Source: Bacteroidota bacterium (GTDB lineage Bacteria; Bacteroidota; Bacteroidia; Bacteroidales; FEN-979). Taken from it: DNA of 64,000 nucleotides. How positions within the stretch are numbered: position 1 is the first letter of the stretch; each line of letters opens with the position of its first letter. The notes below the pieces were generated by a model. The model did not search any database and was not told where the DNA came from. It saw only the letters and a list, made by a program, of their open reading frames with translations. The DNA is taken from the NCBI GenBank assembly GCA_026391835.1, contig JAPLDF010000072.1, positions 62,001-126,000 on the forward strand. The letters run 5' to 3'. This document shows, piece by piece, positions 35,949 through 44,433 of this stretch. Position numbers and translations under genes: made by a program.

Positions 35949-36242
35949 ATGAAAAGCAGGATATTCGTCGCATGCATCGCAGTTTTCCTGGTAATTTCGC
36001 AGGGCTGTAAAAAGGAAGCACAAAACTCTGTTCCCCAGGTTCCCGGCTATTCAATCATCGGGTTGTGGGAGTCTGCGTACCAGATTAGGATCTGCCACGC
36101 TGGAACTTTACACCATGACCGCCGCACCGCTGCCACGGCAAAAACTGACGCTGCAATATGTCCGCAAATAAACATATCCGGAAACTGCAACCAGTACATC
36201 TCCCCGTCCAATTTCCCTGACCTTCCTCTAACCTTCCTCTAA
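35949..36242 (+). pseudogene. Decayed lipoprotein gene
   Basis: The first 21 codons give a good lipoprotein signal (MKSRIFVACIAVFLVISQGC, lipobox S-Q-G-C), followed by KKEAQNS...YSIIGLWE, after which the frame loses protein character and runs through repeat DNA to a late stop. From 36070 another frame reads a convincing C-terminus (GSATLELYTMTAAPLP then QKLTLQYVRK, stop at 36169). A deletion or frameshift joining two ends is the simplest reading. A full promoter remains upstream. Confidence 0.5.
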
Positions 36243-36480
36243 CCTTTCTCTAACCTTCCTGTAACCGGTCCCTGATCAAGGTTCGGTGTAAGTCTATGGT
36301 CCGTATATGGTAGGTATATGGTAGGTATAAGTGTCCTGTACTGTCCTATACTGAAAAAACTATACAGGTAAGAAGGTTTGTATTAATGTGGCTATACAAA
36401 GGTCGGTTCGGCCCAGGTTCATCGAAGGAATGACATGAATGACGAATATTCGAAATTCATAATTTATAATTCGTAATTCA
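36225..36480. repeat. Tandem short repeats and heptamers downstream of the decayed lipoprotein
   Basis: 36225-36262 has four units of accttcctcta-like sequence; 36295-36330 repeats atatggtaggt; 36340-36365 repeats ctgtcctatact-like units; 36426-36480 is gaatgacgaat/aattcgtaattcat heptamer-like DNA. It ends at the stop of the next - strand gene. No gene seen. Confidence 0.7.
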
Positions 36481-37122
36481 TCTTTCCCTCAGCTGGCTTT
36501 TCTCCCGCCTTTTGCCTGCCCCGCGCCCCGGGTCAGGAGAAAACAGGATCTCATTTCTGCAGTCGAACGGCCATTCCAGTGTCACCGCCGTGACATTGCC
36601 CGGCAAGCCCCTGGCCTGGATCGTGACTGTCAGTCCAGGTGAACACACAACCGACGACTTCATCCTGTAGAGCCAGTCAGTACCAAAATTAATAAGTTGT
36701 GCGGAGCCCTCCTCAAAAATTCCGGTGGCGTGCGCGAAAGAAACGCGGACTTCGGTTAGCTGGAAATCATCGAATGCCATAATACGGACCTCATCCCCGG
36801 GTTTCCCTTTGAAATTCTGGAAATATGCGCTTGAGATCTTCGGTGGATGACAATAGTCGCTGATGGCCAGGTGCCAGGCTCCCAGGCCGTGTTTGCGCCG
36901 TGCCTTTGCGGCATAGAAAGCGTTCAGTTCCGGATCGGAGATCGCCATCCGGGCGTACTCCTTTGCCGATGCGAACCGGTTTTGCTGCACGATCTGCAGG
37001 GGCGACCACACCCGGTTTGACGTATTGGGCTTTGAACGCATGTTCCCGTCGGAAGTAAATAACAAATTTCCCAATTTCCCGGATGTGCCGTAGGTGATGC
37101 AATTGTTTTTTGTGCGTGCCAT
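36478..37122 (-). CDS. Hypothetical protein, distantly DUF6266-like
   Basis: 214 residues, no signal peptide or membrane helix. The N-terminal part (YGTSGKLGNLLFTSDGNMRS, a SPLQIVQQNRFASAKEYA block) has the G-K-L-G-N ... Q-x-x-x-Q-x-R-F-x-x-A arrangement of DUF6266 proteins of Bacteroidota, followed by beta-rich sequence ending in a very basic tail (GAGKRREKSQLRER). Heptamer arrays lie directly on both sides, at 36426 and 37127, as if the gene travelled with them. Function unknown; the DUF link is tentative. Confidence 0.65.
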   Translation of the reverse strand: MARTKNNCITYGTSGKLGNLLFTSDGNMRSKPNTSNRVWSPLQIVQQNRFASAKEYARMAISDPELNAFYAAKARRKHGLGAWHLAISDYCHPPKISSAYFQNFKGKPGDEVRIMAFDDFQLTEVRVSFAHATGIFEEGSAQLINFGTDWLYRMKSSVVCSPGLTVTIQARGLPGNVTAVTLEWPFDCRNEILFSPDPGRGAGKRREKSQLRER

Positions 37123-37126
37123 AGGT

Positions 37127-37165
37127 GAAAGGATTTACGATTTACGATTTACGATTTTAGATTTG
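37127..37165. repeat. Heptamer array (ttacgat units)
   Basis: Three perfect tttacga units then a drifting copy, 5 bases upstream of the 36478-37122 gene start. Confidence 0.8.
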
Positions 37166-37275
37166 GGTAATTTTAAGCCTATTGACAAGAGAAACGGGCA
37201 AAAGGTTGTAAGCCGGTGAAAATATTTTTTAAAAAAGTTTTTTTTATTATTTAATCGGCACCACATTAGCGATTA

Positions 37276-37283
37276 TATCTTTG
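37276..37283 (+). promoter_or_regulatory. Orphan -7 box TATCTTTG
   Basis: Perfect TAnnTTTG with no gene for 600 bases downstream on this strand; may start a non-coding transcript across the 37345-37529 inverted repeat, or be chance. Confidence 0.25.
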
Positions 37284-37558
37284 ATTATAAAGCACATAAT
37301 CCGACAACCCCTGAAGGCTATTTTTTATTCAAATCTTTTTTATTACATAGAGAGCCTCTGAGAAGCCACAGAGCCACTGAGTTTTTCTGCATTTGTTTTT
37401 CGTAAACCGGGAATAATAGTTCACCATGATCTAAAAGCTGATAGATTACTCAACCATCCTGGTAGCCTTCAACATTGTTTATTCTTCTCCGTGTTTCTTC
37501 GTGACTTCTCTGTGGCCCTCTGTGTAACTGTTTTTAAGACAGACATTATTGTGCGTGG

Positions 37559-37747
37559 TCAGTGCGCAATTTCCAACGGGATGCAGCTTTTACAGTCGGC
37601 ACTGGCCAGGGTGAACACATAACGGCCTTCACTGCGCCCAATCGCTGACTGGTTAGCAAATCCGGATAATTGCAGGACAATATCACCCCAAAGCGCTCCG
37701 GTCATGTTACATGGAGGCCGGACGAATTTAATTGTGAATTTCTTCAC
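37559..37747 (-). CDS. Possible small protein, 62 residues, GTG start
   Basis: MKKFTIKFVRPPCNMTGAL start followed by GDIVLQLSGF and DCKSCIPLEIAH. It has protein-like composition and a C-x-x-C near the end, but starts at GTG, has no promoter or ribosome site I can see, and has no recognised family. Listed as a candidate only. Confidence 0.25.
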   Translation of the reverse strand: MKKFTIKFVRPPCNMTGALWGDIVLQLSGFANQSAIGRSEGRYVFTLASADCKSCIPLEIAH

Positions 37748-37775
37748 AAAATTTCTGTAATGTTAATATATTGGT

Positions 37776-37783
37776 TATATTTG
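37776..37783 (+). promoter_or_regulatory. -7 box TATATTTG upstream of the FISUMP gene
   Basis: Perfect TAnnTTTG, 114 bases before the ATG at 37898. Confidence 0.4.
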
Positions 37784-37897
37784 GTAGTTAATTTAAGAAA
37801 AGTGCAGGCAATTCCTTCTTTCTCAGGTTGCTGCCTGGAATCAACCGGTAAGGATAGAAACAAATAGATATGATAACCACATCAAAACAATTGACCT

Positions 37898-39091
37898 ATG
37901 AAAAATTTATCTTTTTTAATAGTAATGTTCCTGCTTTTTAGCAATGCATTGTTTGCCCAGGTAAGCATCAATGCGGATAACAGCACACCTGATGTATCAG
38001 CCGGCCTGGATGTAAAATTTCCAGACAAAGGATTCCTGCCACCACGATTGACAACTATACAGCGTGATGCAATACAAAATCCTGCAGAAGGGTTAACAAT
38101 TTATAATTCAGATTTGCACTGTCTGGAATTTTATGCGGGGGCGACCAATGGATGGCATTGCCCTTGCCTGAGTTTCGGTACAATAAATTGTTCGAGCCAA
38201 ACCGTTAATGGAACATATATGGAAGGTGTACCATTAATTGCTTCCAATACTTTGTCATTAACCATCAATAACACAACAACCGGTGGATATAACATCTCAA
38301 CAAACACCGTGAATGGGTTTCGATTTTCAAAAATTGGAACTTTTACGAGTATTGGTATTCAATCCATTGTTTTAAATGGCATTGGAACACCTACCGCTGC
38401 AGGGACTGTCAATTTTATTGTGACATACGGAAATTCCAACTGCACTTTCCAGGTAACTGCAGTAGTTCCAATTAATATGCCATGTCCGGGAACTCCAACT
38501 GTAACTTATAGTGGTCAGGTATACAATACGGTTCAAATTGGAAACCAGTGCTGGTTTAAAGAAAACCTGAATATAGGTACAAGGATCGCTGGCAGTTCGG
38601 AACAAAACAATCACAACGCCATTGAAAAGTATTGTTATTACAACAGTGACGCATATTGCACAACTTATGGAGGGTTATATCAGTGGGATAACATGATGCA
38701 ATGGTCAACCACGGCAGGTGTCCAGGGAATATGTCCTGCGGGCTGGCATATTCCAACGAATGATGAATTAAACACACTCTCGGCATATCTTGGCGGAGCT
38801 GTTGCCGGGGGAAAAATGAAAACGACAGGAACGATAGAGGCTGGTTCAGGTTTATGGTTTGCTCCAAATGCCGGGGCAACCAATGAAAGTGGTTTTTCGG
38901 CCATTCCGGGTGGTTACCGGAATTACGATGCTACCTTCAACACAATGGGTAGCCAGGGCGTCTGGTGGAGTTCCAATGAGATTAGTACAACCCGTGCATG
39001 GGGTTGGGCTATAAGCAGCGATTTCACCTTCTTTGCGCATGATAACGATAATAAGCCTCATGGGTTTTCCGTGCGTTGTCTAAAAAATTAA
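37898..39091 (+). CDS. Exported FISUMP-domain protein
   Basis: 397 residues; signal peptide ends NALFAQ. VSINADNSTPDVSAGLDVKF is a common N-terminal block of Bacteroidota cell-surface proteins. A beta-rich middle (about 100-195) is followed by the Fibrobacter succinogenes major paralogous (FISUMP) domain (about 200-397): YNTVQIGNQCWFKENLN, GICPAGWHIPTNDELNTL, GGYRNYDATF, GVWWSSNE and a C-terminal GFSVRCLKN. The domain's role is unknown; it resembles C-type-lectin-like formylglycine folds. No T9SS sorting tail. A paralog is at 49534. The following T9SS gene begins 7 bases after the stop. Confidence 0.9.
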   Translation: MKNLSFLIVMFLLFSNALFAQVSINADNSTPDVSAGLDVKFPDKGFLPPRLTTIQRDAIQNPAEGLTIYNSDLHCLEFYAGATNGWHCPCLSFGTINCSSQTVNGTYMEGVPLIASNTLSLTINNTTTGGYNISTNTVNGFRFSKIGTFTSIGIQSIVLNGIGTPTAAGTVNFIVTYGNSNCTFQVTAVVPINMPCPGTPTVTYSGQVYNTVQIGNQCWFKENLNIGTRIAGSSEQNNHNAIEKYCYYNSDAYCTTYGGLYQWDNMMQWSTTAGVQGICPAGWHIPTNDELNTLSAYLGGAVAGGKMKTTGTIEAGSGLWFAPNAGATNESGFSAIPGGYRNYDATFNTMGSQGVWWSSNEISTTRAWGWAISSDFTFFAHDNDNKPHGFSVRCLKN

Positions 39092-39098
39092 TACAGCA

Positions 39099-39809
39099 AT
39101 GAAATCATTTATAATTTCAGTCCTGATCAGTTTCACCTGCACCTGTGCCTTTGCACAGTATCAAACCGGGGGTACCCTCCGCGCTGTTGTTAATGGCGAC
39201 ACGGCCGTCCTCCAGGATGATTCCTGCTGGCGAAACTGTGGAGCACATTACGAGATGATCGTTACATTAAGCGGGAATCATCTTGTGTGGCTGCAGCACG
39301 ATCTAGCAGGCGGGGCATTTTGCGACTGCCCCATTGATCTTGCAGTAACGGTTGCACACCTGGAACCGGGTAATTACATTTCAGATGTCTATTTTACAAC
39401 ATGTTACAGCCAGGATACCATTTACGCTGGCAGCCTCAGTTTCCTGATTCCCGACGTAACTGAACCAGGTACAATTAACATCTACAATCCATACCAAAGC
39501 GTTTGCTTATTTCTTAATACAGAAGACCAGCATGGTACCCCCGAAGTTTTGTCATCGGCTTCCCCGAACCCATTTAAGGAACAGAGTCTTATCCGGTTTG
39601 ATAATCGTGTCAGGGAGCGAAACCAACTATTGATTTTCAATTCATGGGGGATCCTTGTCCGAAAATTCGACCTTCCTGCAAACACGCAGGGAGTCATAAC
39701 CTGGGATGGCAGGAACTCATCCGGGTTACGACTTGCACCAGGAACTTATTTATACAGTACACAAACAGGAAATGTAAATTTACGTAATAAAATCATTTTA
39801 ATTGAATAA
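39099..39809 (+). CDS. Small exported T9SS protein
   Basis: 236 residues; signal peptide ends CAFAQ. A 130-residue beta-rich part with four Cys near 44-78 (SCWRNCG, FCDCP) precedes a T9SS/gliding-type sorting domain (about 155-236: SASPNPFKEQSLIRF, an ITWDGRNSSGLRLAPGTYLY block, NKIILIE end). It is probably co-transcribed with the FISUMP gene (7-base gap). No known fold for the cargo part. Confidence 0.8.
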   Translation: MKSFIISVLISFTCTCAFAQYQTGGTLRAVVNGDTAVLQDDSCWRNCGAHYEMIVTLSGNHLVWLQHDLAGGAFCDCPIDLAVTVAHLEPGNYISDVYFTTCYSQDTIYAGSLSFLIPDVTEPGTINIYNPYQSVCLFLNTEDQHGTPEVLSSASPNPFKEQSLIRFDNRVRERNQLLIFNSWGILVRKFDLPANTQGVITWDGRNSSGLRLAPGTYLYSTQTGNVNLRNKIILIE

Positions 39810-39941
39810 AGTTCTGCCCCCGACACAGCAACCAGGCCGCTGCATACTACCAGGATCACCAACACAATCCGGATACCACCACACAGGTCTCAGCTGCAAC
39901 GAAAGGCGCATAATGCCATTGACTAACAAAACAACCGGACT

Positions 39942-40820
39942 ATGAAAAACTTTTATTTGGTCATTGGGCTGGTTCTCGCACTGGTAATCTGCACATCAGA
40001 AAACACATCTGCCCAATATATATTAGCCGGTAAACATAACCCGGGTAACTATTATATGGATATAACGCCCGATACTGCCTTGACAGGCCCGAACAACCAT
40101 CCTCCTGTCAACCTTCCGCCGGCGGTGTATTCTATTGATATCAACGGGGATAACATCAAGGATTTCTCCCTGTATGCATACGGGTCCTGGGTAAACGGGA
40201 CGGGTGATACGAAGGTCTGCATTAAAAATTCGGATACAACAAAATGGCAGATGGCTTTTGGATATAGTGATACATGCTATGAGCAAACGCCATACTATGC
40301 GCTGTTTAACATGGCAAAATCATTAAAATTAAATGACACCATTGATGGAAGACTTTTATGGCGTAATGATCCGGAATTGCTTCTTACCTATACCGCATGG
40401 TTGGTAATGAACTACAGTTGCGATCACAATGCCTTTGTAAATGACAGCATGGGAAACTACATCGGTGTCAGGCTGTTAAGGCCATCAGATACGATTTATG
40501 GGTGGATAAAGATCACCAATGTGAATTATTTATCTTACACGTTGCAGGAATTTGCCTTTGAAAGAAGTATGACCGGGATGGAGGATTTGAATGACAGCAT
40601 TAAAACCTTTGCAAACCCGTCAAATGGAAGGATCACAATACAAACACTGTTACCTGGTTTTGACCTGACCGTTTATAACATCCTGGGAATTGAAGTCCTG
40701 CCAAAAATGTCTGTTGAAGGTATCTCCTATATCGATTTGAGTGAAAAAGCAAACGGCATCTATTTTTTTAAGTTTCACAGGAACAATTCCACTTTTGTAA
40801 AAAAAATTATAAAACATTAA
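39942..40820 (+). CDS. Small exported T9SS protein
   Basis: 292 residues; signal peptide ends ENTSAQ. The mature part holds VYSIDINGDNIKDFSLYAYG, a calcium-loop-like DINGDNIKD also seen in FG-GAP/dockerin-type loops, then beta-rich sequence, and a T9SS type A tail (about 220-292: FANPSNGRITIQ, LTVYNILGIEV, ANGIYFFKF, FVKKIIKH). Function of the cargo part unknown. A MITE-like repeat follows the stop. Confidence 0.8.
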   Translation: MKNFYLVIGLVLALVICTSENTSAQYILAGKHNPGNYYMDITPDTALTGPNNHPPVNLPPAVYSIDINGDNIKDFSLYAYGSWVNGTGDTKVCIKNSDTTKWQMAFGYSDTCYEQTPYYALFNMAKSLKLNDTIDGRLLWRNDPELLLTYTAWLVMNYSCDHNAFVNDSMGNYIGVRLLRPSDTIYGWIKITNVNYLSYTLQEFAFERSMTGMEDLNDSIKTFANPSNGRITIQTLLPGFDLTVYNILGIEVLPKMSVEGISYIDLSEKANGIYFFKFHRNNSTFVKKIIKH

Positions 40821-40859
40821 AGTACAGCATCTAACAAGCCGGCAGCCTGCAATACGAAG

Positions 40860-40986
40860 AGCCTGTCTCAAAAGCCCGAAAACTTATCTTCCCTGCGAAG
40901 AAGTAAAGGCGCAAAGAATTGATTATCAATAATTTTATTTTTCGCGTCTTTGCGTCTTAGCGGTGAAATTTGACTTTTGAGACAAC
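40860..40986. repeat. MITE-like nested inverted repeat
   Basis: Outer arms tgtctcaaaag and cttttgagaca are perfect. Inner arms ccctgcgaagaagtaaaggcgcaaag and ctttgcgtcttagcggtgaaa are imperfect, around an AT-rich core. No ORF inside. Related inner arms occur at 7221 and 22104. Confidence 0.8.
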
Positions 40987-41082
40987 CCCTTCACAAAACT
41001 TTCAAGCGTGGAGGTTAAGAAACGAAATAACAAAGGGGAAGCCGAAAACCGTTCAGAGTAGGCAAATTAAAAACAACATGCC

Positions 41083-41529
41083 ATGAAACTTTTACCAAAC
41101 GAAGAAAATGTGTTGACTTCAAATGAGGACAAAATCATTTTAACCAATTACCGGGTGCAAATGACGGACAGCCTATGGGGCCAATCTTTCAATATCAGCA
41201 TTTTTCTTGAGGATATAAGTTCGATCGAAGTAAAATACAGAAGCTATCCATTTTTAATATTGCTTGGCGTTCTCTTTGTTCTTTCAGGTTCCTACCTGGG
41301 TGGGCAACATGGTGGCAGCGGTGCGATGACGGGCGGGATTGTTTTGGGACTGCTGTTTTTTGCGGCCTGGTGGTTTACCCGGAAACGTGTAATTTCAATT
41401 TCCTCCGATGGTGGTTCATCTTTAAATTTCATTGTGACTGAAATGAGTGATGACACCGTCGCGGATTTTATTTACAAACTTTCTCTGGCAAAAAACAACA
41501 GGGTAAATCAACTTCAAAGAACATCGTAA
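41083..41529 (+). CDS. Membrane protein with bacterial PH-like domain
   Basis: 148 residues. KLLPNEENVLTSNEDKIILTNYRVQM resembles the opening of bacterial PH-like (bPH2-type) domains (E-x(n)-LTN-x-R), and IFLEDISSIEVKY continues it. Two helices follow (about 64-80 and 84-104, the loop between them Gly/His-rich), then a second half with VISISSDGGSSLNFIV. Inner-membrane protein with the PH part cytosolic; partner unknown. An HEXXH protein gene starts 22 bases after the stop. Confidence 0.75.
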   Translation: MKLLPNEENVLTSNEDKIILTNYRVQMTDSLWGQSFNISIFLEDISSIEVKYRSYPFLILLGVLFVLSGSYLGGQHGGSGAMTGGIVLGLLFFAAWWFTRKRVISISSDGGSSLNFIVTEMSDDTVADFIYKLSLAKNNRVNQLQRTS

Positions 41530-41551
41530 TTAAAGATTGAATTACTCCTCA

Positions 41552-42823
41552 ATGAAAAAACTCATCCTACCGGTTCTGATCCTTTTAGCTTCTGAGATCT
41601 CCCATTGCCAGGAATATATTGACGTATTGACATTGCCTAAACCCGACAGTACGGGAAGCATCTACAACTCTTTTTATGATCATGCCGGTAAGATCATGGT
41701 GCTGTCGGATAAATACGGGAACGACAGTGAATATAAAAGGATGTTTGGGTATTTCCTGCTTGACACGGCGCTGCGGGCGAAAAAAGAGTCAGAACTGACG
41801 GAAGAGGACTATAAAAAACCCCTTTTAATTTTTGGCCCGGTGAATGGATTTAAGCGTTGGGAGAAGTTTGAGGTGGCGGTCAAAAAGACAAATCACGGTT
41901 TTAATTTTTTAAACAAGCAATACCCGGGTAAGAATGATGGTGTTTTTTACTGTTCCCCCGCCCGGATGGTGTATACCGGGAATTCACTTCTGCCGGTATG
42001 GGAGCTACAGTCGCAGTTCCAGCTATACCATTATACCATTGTGAGCAACAATGAGCGGGTTACCCTCGGGGAATACCTGCCTGATAAGGCATACCAGGTA
42101 GACCTGATCTCCATCCGGAATAACAACTACCGGGTGATCAACACCAAATGTTTTAAATTGTACGTTTCAAAAAAGCTCGATCCTGACCTGGTAACCAAAA
42201 ACATCCCGGCAATCGATTCTGTTTCTTCCGACATTTGCAACCGGCTACAAATCAAACCCGTTTCTGATCCGATTGTATGCTATGTGCATTCGGAACCCAA
42301 TGAAGCCACGTTCTTTGCCAATTTCTACAACATGCAGGGTTTTGGTGTGCTGCCCAGGGACAGGACATTTGGCACGGTGTTCATGAAACAGCTTCACTGC
42401 GTCGGGTTCAGTGTTGGTCTTATCAAACATGAAGGTTTCCATGCTATATGGGAGGAATCAGTGGGATTATCCATAAACTCCTTTTTCAGTGAAGGGATCC
42501 AGGAGTATTACCAGTGGGGGCCTGATACCTCCATTGCAAACAACAATCTGAAAATGCTCAAAAAGCATTTGGATTATGACATGACTGATCTTGTGGTGAA
42601 AGGCGATATGCAGACTTTCTGGGGCGGACCTGCCGAAAACAACTGGCCCATTGCGTATCCTTTGTCGGGCCTGTTCGTTAAATATTTGGTCGACACATGG
42701 GGGCTTGAAAAGTTTAAAGAGATGTATGTGATTGAAGATAAAAATATTGCATGTAAGAAAATCTACAACAAATCAGTTGGTGAAATAATAACTGATTTCA
42801 GGAACAACGTGTTAAATAAATAA
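41552..42823 (+). CDS. Exported HEXXH metallopeptidase-like protein
   Basis: 423 residues from the ATG at 41552 (MKKLILPVLILLAS..., signal peptide ending SHCQ); the frame is open 15 bases upstream without a better start. The C-terminal half holds H293-E-G-F-H297, a zinc HEXXH motif, followed by FSEGIQEYYQW with Glu314 or Glu319 as the likely third ligand: a gluzincin (peptidase MA-like) arrangement. AEN-W-P-I-AYPLSG and a FVKYLVDTWGLEKF helix come later, as in that clan. No T9SS tail, so periplasmic or secreted by another route. Substrate unknown. Two more exported HEXXH proteins lie at 57467 and 58496. Confidence 0.82.
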   Translation: MKKLILPVLILLASEISHCQEYIDVLTLPKPDSTGSIYNSFYDHAGKIMVLSDKYGNDSEYKRMFGYFLLDTALRAKKESELTEEDYKKPLLIFGPVNGFKRWEKFEVAVKKTNHGFNFLNKQYPGKNDGVFYCSPARMVYTGNSLLPVWELQSQFQLYHYTIVSNNERVTLGEYLPDKAYQVDLISIRNNNYRVINTKCFKLYVSKKLDPDLVTKNIPAIDSVSSDICNRLQIKPVSDPIVCYVHSEPNEATFFANFYNMQGFGVLPRDRTFGTVFMKQLHCVGFSVGLIKHEGFHAIWEESVGLSINSFFSEGIQEYYQWGPDTSIANNNLKMLKKHLDYDMTDLVVKGDMQTFWGGPAENNWPIAYPLSGLFVKYLVDTWGLEKFKEMYVIEDKNIACKKIYNKSVGEIITDFRNNVLNK

Positions 42824-42888
42824 ACTAATTTGGCTGGCAGTGCGGCAGCAGACAATCTGAAGACCGCCCACCGACAAAGAACCATTCA

Positions 42889-44160
42889 ATGGAGAATATT
42901 AAAGATATCATCGGGCAAAAGGTTTTTGAAACCCCATTCATTGATACGCATGAGCATCTGATTGATGAACCGGAACGCCTGGATTGTTTAGAACCACTCA
43001 TTCCCTGCGATGACTGGGCATTGCTGCTCAACCATTATTTTGGCTTTGACCTGGTCGCAGCCGGCATGTTAAAAGAACAGGCTGATCGTCTATTTTCAAA
43101 CCGGGTCAATCCAATTGATAAATGGGGAATCGTTGAGAAATACTGGCCATATGTAAATAACACAGCTTCAGGAATCGTATTCCGGCATACAATCAAGGCC
43201 CTTTATGGAATCGGTGACATTTCGGGGGATAACATCGCAGAACTGCAAAGCAGGTACGAACAGACCAGGAAAAAAGGTTTTTATCAATCCATTATCCGGG
43301 ATACCGCAAATATCAGGCATTGTCATGTACACTCCCCGATTGTTGCCTGTAAACAAAGTGAGTCTCCGGGCTTATTGCTCCAGGATCTTGCACTAAACGG
43401 ATTAATCCGGGTAGCCATAAATCCATATTCAGTTCCCGAAAACTTCCAGGTCAATTGTTTGTCGGACTGGCACGCACTGATTGACTGGTGGTTTATGGAA
43501 TATGGCAGGATCGCACCAGCCGTGAAAATCGGGAATGCCTATTTCAGAAAACTTGATTTTGAAAGAACGGAAGCCGGCGAAGTTGAAAAGATATTTACAC
43601 AAAAAATTAAATCACAGGCAATTGATCCCGCGGAAGAGAAAAAGCTCCAGGACCATTTGTTCTGGTACTCGGTTGACAAAGCCACGGGATATGGCTTGCC
43701 TGTAAAACTCCACACCGGGCAGTGGGCAATGAACAATGCAATGAACATGCACTGGGTAAAGGATAATCCCGCGGATTGCGCCTCGCTGTGCAGGAAAGCT
43801 CCGGATACAACATTTGTTTTTTTCCATATCGGTTATCCTCATTACGAGGAGATGCTTTCCCTGTCAAAAAGTTACGCGAACGCTTACATGGACATGTGCT
43901 GGTCGTGGTCCATCAATCCCCTGGCAGCAAAGGATTTTCTGAAAAAATTCATCCTTACCGTACCAAACAATAAGATATTCACATTTGGGGGCGACGAAAA
44001 GATCGTCGAGAATATAACCGGGCACGCGTTTGTTGCCCGCAAAGGGATTGCCCTGGCGCTGACCGAACTGGTATCGGAAAACTGGATAACCATAACTGAT
44101 GCATTGGATTTGGTGGATGATTTAATGTATAAAAATGCTGAGAAAATATTTGTAAGATAA
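42889..44160 (+). CDS. Amidohydrolase superfamily enzyme (uronate isomerase-like)
   Basis: 423 residues, no signal peptide. FIDTHEHLIDEPE at about 19-30 carries the H-x-H metal motif (T-H-E-H), GLPVKLHTGQWAM and VFFHIGYPHYEE provide later His ligands, and FTFGGDEKI the Asp, arranged as in amidohydrolase-related TIM barrels of the uronate isomerase type. A cytoplasmic hydrolase or isomerase is expected; the substrate is not readable. It is separated from the HEXXH gene by 65 bases and has no promoter box I can see. Codon use matches its neighbours. Confidence 0.85.
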   Translation: MENIKDIIGQKVFETPFIDTHEHLIDEPERLDCLEPLIPCDDWALLLNHYFGFDLVAAGMLKEQADRLFSNRVNPIDKWGIVEKYWPYVNNTASGIVFRHTIKALYGIGDISGDNIAELQSRYEQTRKKGFYQSIIRDTANIRHCHVHSPIVACKQSESPGLLLQDLALNGLIRVAINPYSVPENFQVNCLSDWHALIDWWFMEYGRIAPAVKIGNAYFRKLDFERTEAGEVEKIFTQKIKSQAIDPAEEKKLQDHLFWYSVDKATGYGLPVKLHTGQWAMNNAMNMHWVKDNPADCASLCRKAPDTTFVFFHIGYPHYEEMLSLSKSYANAYMDMCWSWSINPLAAKDFLKKFILTVPNNKIFTFGGDEKIVENITGHAFVARKGIALALTELVSENWITITDALDLVDDLMYKNAEKIFVR

Positions 44161-44230
44161 AGCATACCGGCAGGCAGGATGTTAGCGGGAGTGATAAATA
44201 AGAAACAGCAACCTGGAAAAATAAAGAATT

Positions 44231-44382
44231 ATGAACAACAGACGATTATTATACCGGTTGTCTTTTTAATGATGATGTCAACTGGCTATGCCAAAGCCTA
44301 TGACTTTAAGACGTTCGGCCTGGAAACTGCCATCTATAAAAATGACAATTCCGTTCAATGGCAGGTTTTGGTGTATATTTGA
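44231..44382 (+). pseudogene. Frameshifted remnant of a small exported protein
   Basis: ATG at 44231 reads MNNRRLLYRLSF then stops at 44267; one base shift at the t-run (44262-44267) restores LMMMSTGYAKA, a complete signal peptide, followed by YDFKTFGLETAIYKNDNS and VQWQVLVYI to a stop at 44380. It fits a gene broken by a single-base slip and truncated. A TATATTTG box for the next gene overlaps its end. Confidence 0.35.
44374..44381 (+). promoter_or_regulatory. -7 box TATATTTG upstream of the two-repeat propeller relic
   Basis: Perfect TAnnTTTG, 52 bases before the ATG at 44434; -33 not clear. Confidence 0.4.
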
Positions 44383-44433
44383 AGTTTAGCTACGGCGTTA
44401 GGCATATCATCAGGAACCTTAAATACCCGTGAT

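Larger units (their letters stand above)
37123..37897. other. Long gene-poor stretch with repeats and promoter-like boxes
   Basis: Holds a heptamer array (37127-37165), a TATCTTTG box at 37276-37283 leading into no gene, an inverted repeat with arms at about 37345-37385 and 37488-37529 (agagcctctgagaagccac against gtgacttctctgtggccct), a possible 62-codon - strand ORF (37559-37747) and a TATATTTG box (37776-37783). Confidence 0.6.

Noticed and set aside
36225-36365. Possible CRISPR or integron array
   Set aside because: Direct units of 10-12 bases without unique spacers; no integrase or cas genes.
40860-40986. Insertion sequence
   Set aside because: Inverted ends are present but only 127 bases long with no transposase; kept as a MITE-like repeat.
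42889-44160. Called as true glucuronate isomerase (UxaC)
   Set aside because: Metal motifs fit the superfamily, but no UxaC-specific blocks or hexuronate genes nearby support the name.
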